Assembly: GCF_000764305.2 (NCBI RefSeq)
Contig: NW_025947080.1
Span: 124,001-188,000, forward strand
Direction of reading: 5' to 3'
DNA length: 64,000 nucleotides
Origin: Hyalella azteca
Taxonomy: Eukaryota; Arthropoda; Malacostraca; Amphipoda; Hyalellidae
Shown in pieces: positions 62,165-64,000 of the stretch. Positions within the stretch are counted from its first letter, which is position 1; each line of letters begins with the position of its first letter. Below the pieces are notes generated by a model. That model made no database searches. It saw only the letters and a list, made by a program, of their open reading frames with translations, and was not told the DNA's origin. The translations under genes were made by a program, and so were the position numbers.

Positions 62165-63418
62165 ACTTTAAATAATTTTCCTAAAACATTAATCCTGTTA
62201 CCCTGAGTACCATCGTCCACAAGCGGTACTCCTTACCATACACCTATAATGTATAACTCGCGTCCGAATTTCCGTTGTCCTTTTATGGCGAGCTGATAAA
62301 GAAGGGACAATCCAGATACCCAAGAACCTAACTTCAAACGTCGTATATAAGCAGATCCGGTTACCCATAACCTGGATGCTATCGTCCGCAAGCCAAAATA
62401 AAGCTTCCTTAATCATAAATCAAAATGTGTAACTCGTGATTGAATTTCTAGGTTGCGTTGTGAGGAGCTACTGAAAAAAGACCCACAGAGACACAACATA
62501 ACAATCCGTCACACATAAACTGAATTCTAATAAACTGAATTTCCGCAAGCAAAAATAAAGCTTTCTTAACAATAAAATTCATTGTGTAACTCGTGACTGA
62601 ATTTCTAGGCTCGGAGATGCCGAATAAAGGCCTTCAGAGGCAAGCGAAACTGAATTTTCGCAAGCAAAATAATGCTTCCTTAACAATAAAACCTAATTTT
62701 GTAACTCATGACTGAATTTCTAGGTTCAGAGCTGCTGAAGAAAGACCCATAGCGCCTCAAGCTAACATCCCCTCTTCTATATACTGAATTCTATCGTCCG
62801 CAAGCAAAAATAAAGCATTCTTAAGAATAAAATTAATTGTGTAAAATAATTCACAATTAATTAAATTAATTGTGTTCCTAGGTACAGAGCTGCTGAAGAA
62901 AGATCCCCAGCGCCACAAGCTAACATCCGCCTTGTTCTATAAACTGAATTCTATCGTCAGCAAGCAAAAAATGAAGCAATAAATGTAATTTGTAACTCTT
63001 GACTTAATTTCTAGGTACGGAGTTGCTGAAGAAAGACCCCCAGCGCCATAAGCTAACATCCGCCCTGTTCTATAAACTGAATTCTATCGTCAGCAAGCAA
63101 AAAATGAAGAATAAATGTAATTTGTAACTCGTGACTGAATTTCTAGGTTCAGAGCTGCTGAAGGAAGACCTGCAGAGAGGCACAAGATAGCATCACGTGT
63201 CCTAAAAACTGAATTGCCGCAAGCAAAACTAATGCTTCCTTAACAATAAAACGTAATTTTGTAACTCATGACTGAATTTCTATGGTCAGAAATGCCGAAA
63301 AAAATGCCTTCAGAGGCCCAAATTAACTTCCCGTGTCCTATAAACTGAATTTCCGCAAGCAAAAATAATGCTTCCTTAACAATAAAATTCATTGTGTAAC
63401 TCGTGATTGTGTTCCTAG
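62165..63418 (+). repeat. Tandem copies of the last exon's acceptor and 5' end
   Basis: About eight diverged units of 115-160 bases, each containing aactcgtgactgaatttctag followed by a version of the exon start (R)TELLKKDPQRHK. Exon-like starts lie at 62452, 62609, 62724, 62882, 63015 and 63147. A copy at 63281 has lost its AG (tctatg), and the copy near 62265 is very degenerate. Units at 62882 and 63015 are open for 32 to 37 codons, reading TELLKKDPQRHKLTSALFYK and more before a stop, and several units contain aataaa. They could be alternative ends or decoys. Confidence 0.88.
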
Positions 63419-63603
63419 GTACAGAGCTGCTGAAGAAAGACCCCCAGCGCCATAAGCTGGAGCGCGCAGACACCACAAAGAGCGAGAGCCCTTCACTAGG
63501 CACCGCTCACTTCCTAGACGTACCGCGCTCCGACACCGCCGGCACGCTGCTTGACTACAAGCGCAGCGGTGGGCCGAGGGAAATGTTGAAAATGGGACCA
63601 TGA
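63419..63603 (+). CDS. SLO2: SLO2 channel exon: linker, 3' limit uncertain
   Basis: After tcctag at 63413-63418 the frame set by the previous exon gives RTELLKKDPQRHKLERADTT, KSESPSLGTAHFLDVPRSDT and AGTLLDYKRSGGPREMLKMG, then a stop at 63601-63603. The RCK2 domain must follow in a full-length channel. The exon therefore probably ends at a donor before the stop (a weak gtgggc lies near 63570), unless this is an alternative terminal exon. I cannot decide between these. The acceptor and first 45 or so bases occur about seven more times upstream. Confidence 0.7.
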
Positions 63604-63734
63604 AAATTACTTTTAATTATGAATAATAATAATAATTAGTATTAGATATATTGATTAATGATAATTAATAGTAATACTTCTCTACTTTTTTTCAATGCAT
63701 GCCTCTCATTTGTATATATGTATGTATTCTATAC

Positions 63735-63945
63735 ATGTTAACCAGTGACGTATGTGCTAGCTTGTAAGGTTGGTGCTAACTGCTAACGTACACGCTAACT
63801 ACTAAAGAACTTACTAAGTAGGAGCGTTCCTACTGACTAAAAAACTAACTAAAAACGTACATACTAACGCACCTATTAACGTACCAACAAACTAACCTAC
63901 TAATGTACCAGCTAACGTACCTGCTAATTATCAACGTACCCAGCA
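63735..63945. repeat. Degenerate gctaacgtacctactaac repeat
   Basis: Short units of 12 to 20 bases around taacgtac and ctactaa. Confidence 0.75.
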
Positions 63946-63964
63946 GATTGCCGGCTCTCGGTTA

Positions 63965-64000
63965 TCATGCGCGTGCCAGGATTTCATGCGCGTGCCAGGA
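63965..64000. repeat. Direct repeat at the window end
   Basis: catgcgcgtgccaggatt occurs twice; the array may continue beyond the window. Confidence 0.7.

Overview
This window is eukaryotic genomic DNA: AT-rich, with very long introns and many tandem repeats. It carries most of the 5' half of one large gene on the + strand, a Slo2/KCNT-type (Slack-like) large-conductance potassium channel. I recognise thirteen separated exon pieces, plus the start of a fourteenth, between about 7.8 kb and 63.6 kb. Junction phases agree across every adjacent pair except one interval where an exon seems to be missing. The protein resembles arthropod SLO2 more closely than vertebrate KCNT1/2 (for example [33 protein letters not shown]). 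The repeat-rich introns and mobile elements suggest a crustacean-like arthropod, but the species cannot be named from sequence alone.

Layout. 1-7.8 kb: no recognisable gene, several tandem arrays, and an untrimmed Nextera adapter (2044-2066 plus an N) marking a false join. 7846-7925: cytoplasmic N-terminal exon. 7.9-24.5 kb: a 16.6-kb intron holding a broken LINE reverse transcriptase with a MITE inserted in it, and an intact intronless 277-codon ORF (19978-20811) with a strong Kozak context that looks like a nested gene. 24531-24630: S1 exon. 29558-29756: S1-S2 loop and S2. 31798-31872: S3. 36.4-36.9 kb: dead Tc1-type transposase. 38014-38097: S4 region. 42250-42344: S5, with a GC 5' splice site. 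45793-45976: pore (STVGYGD) and S6. 48284-48448, 52281-52367, 53716-53933, 56820-56969 and 57451-57851: RCK1 domain. 61712-61840 and 63419 onward: linker after RCK1. The RCK2 domain and the true N-terminus lie outside the window.

The most unusual feature is that exon edges of this one gene have been repeatedly copied into the adjoining introns, with their splice sites. Examples are a duplicated donor after the first exon, three GC donors after the S5 exon, five acceptors before the first RCK1 exon, a minisatellite that starts at that exon's donor, a duplicated donor end of the TSRGQ exon, and about eight copies of the last exon's acceptor. These could be splicing decoys, sources of truncated isoforms, relics of slippage, or partly assembly artefacts. 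A second N at 45552 sits at the end of a near-identical 268-bp duplication, which also suggests a false local duplication.
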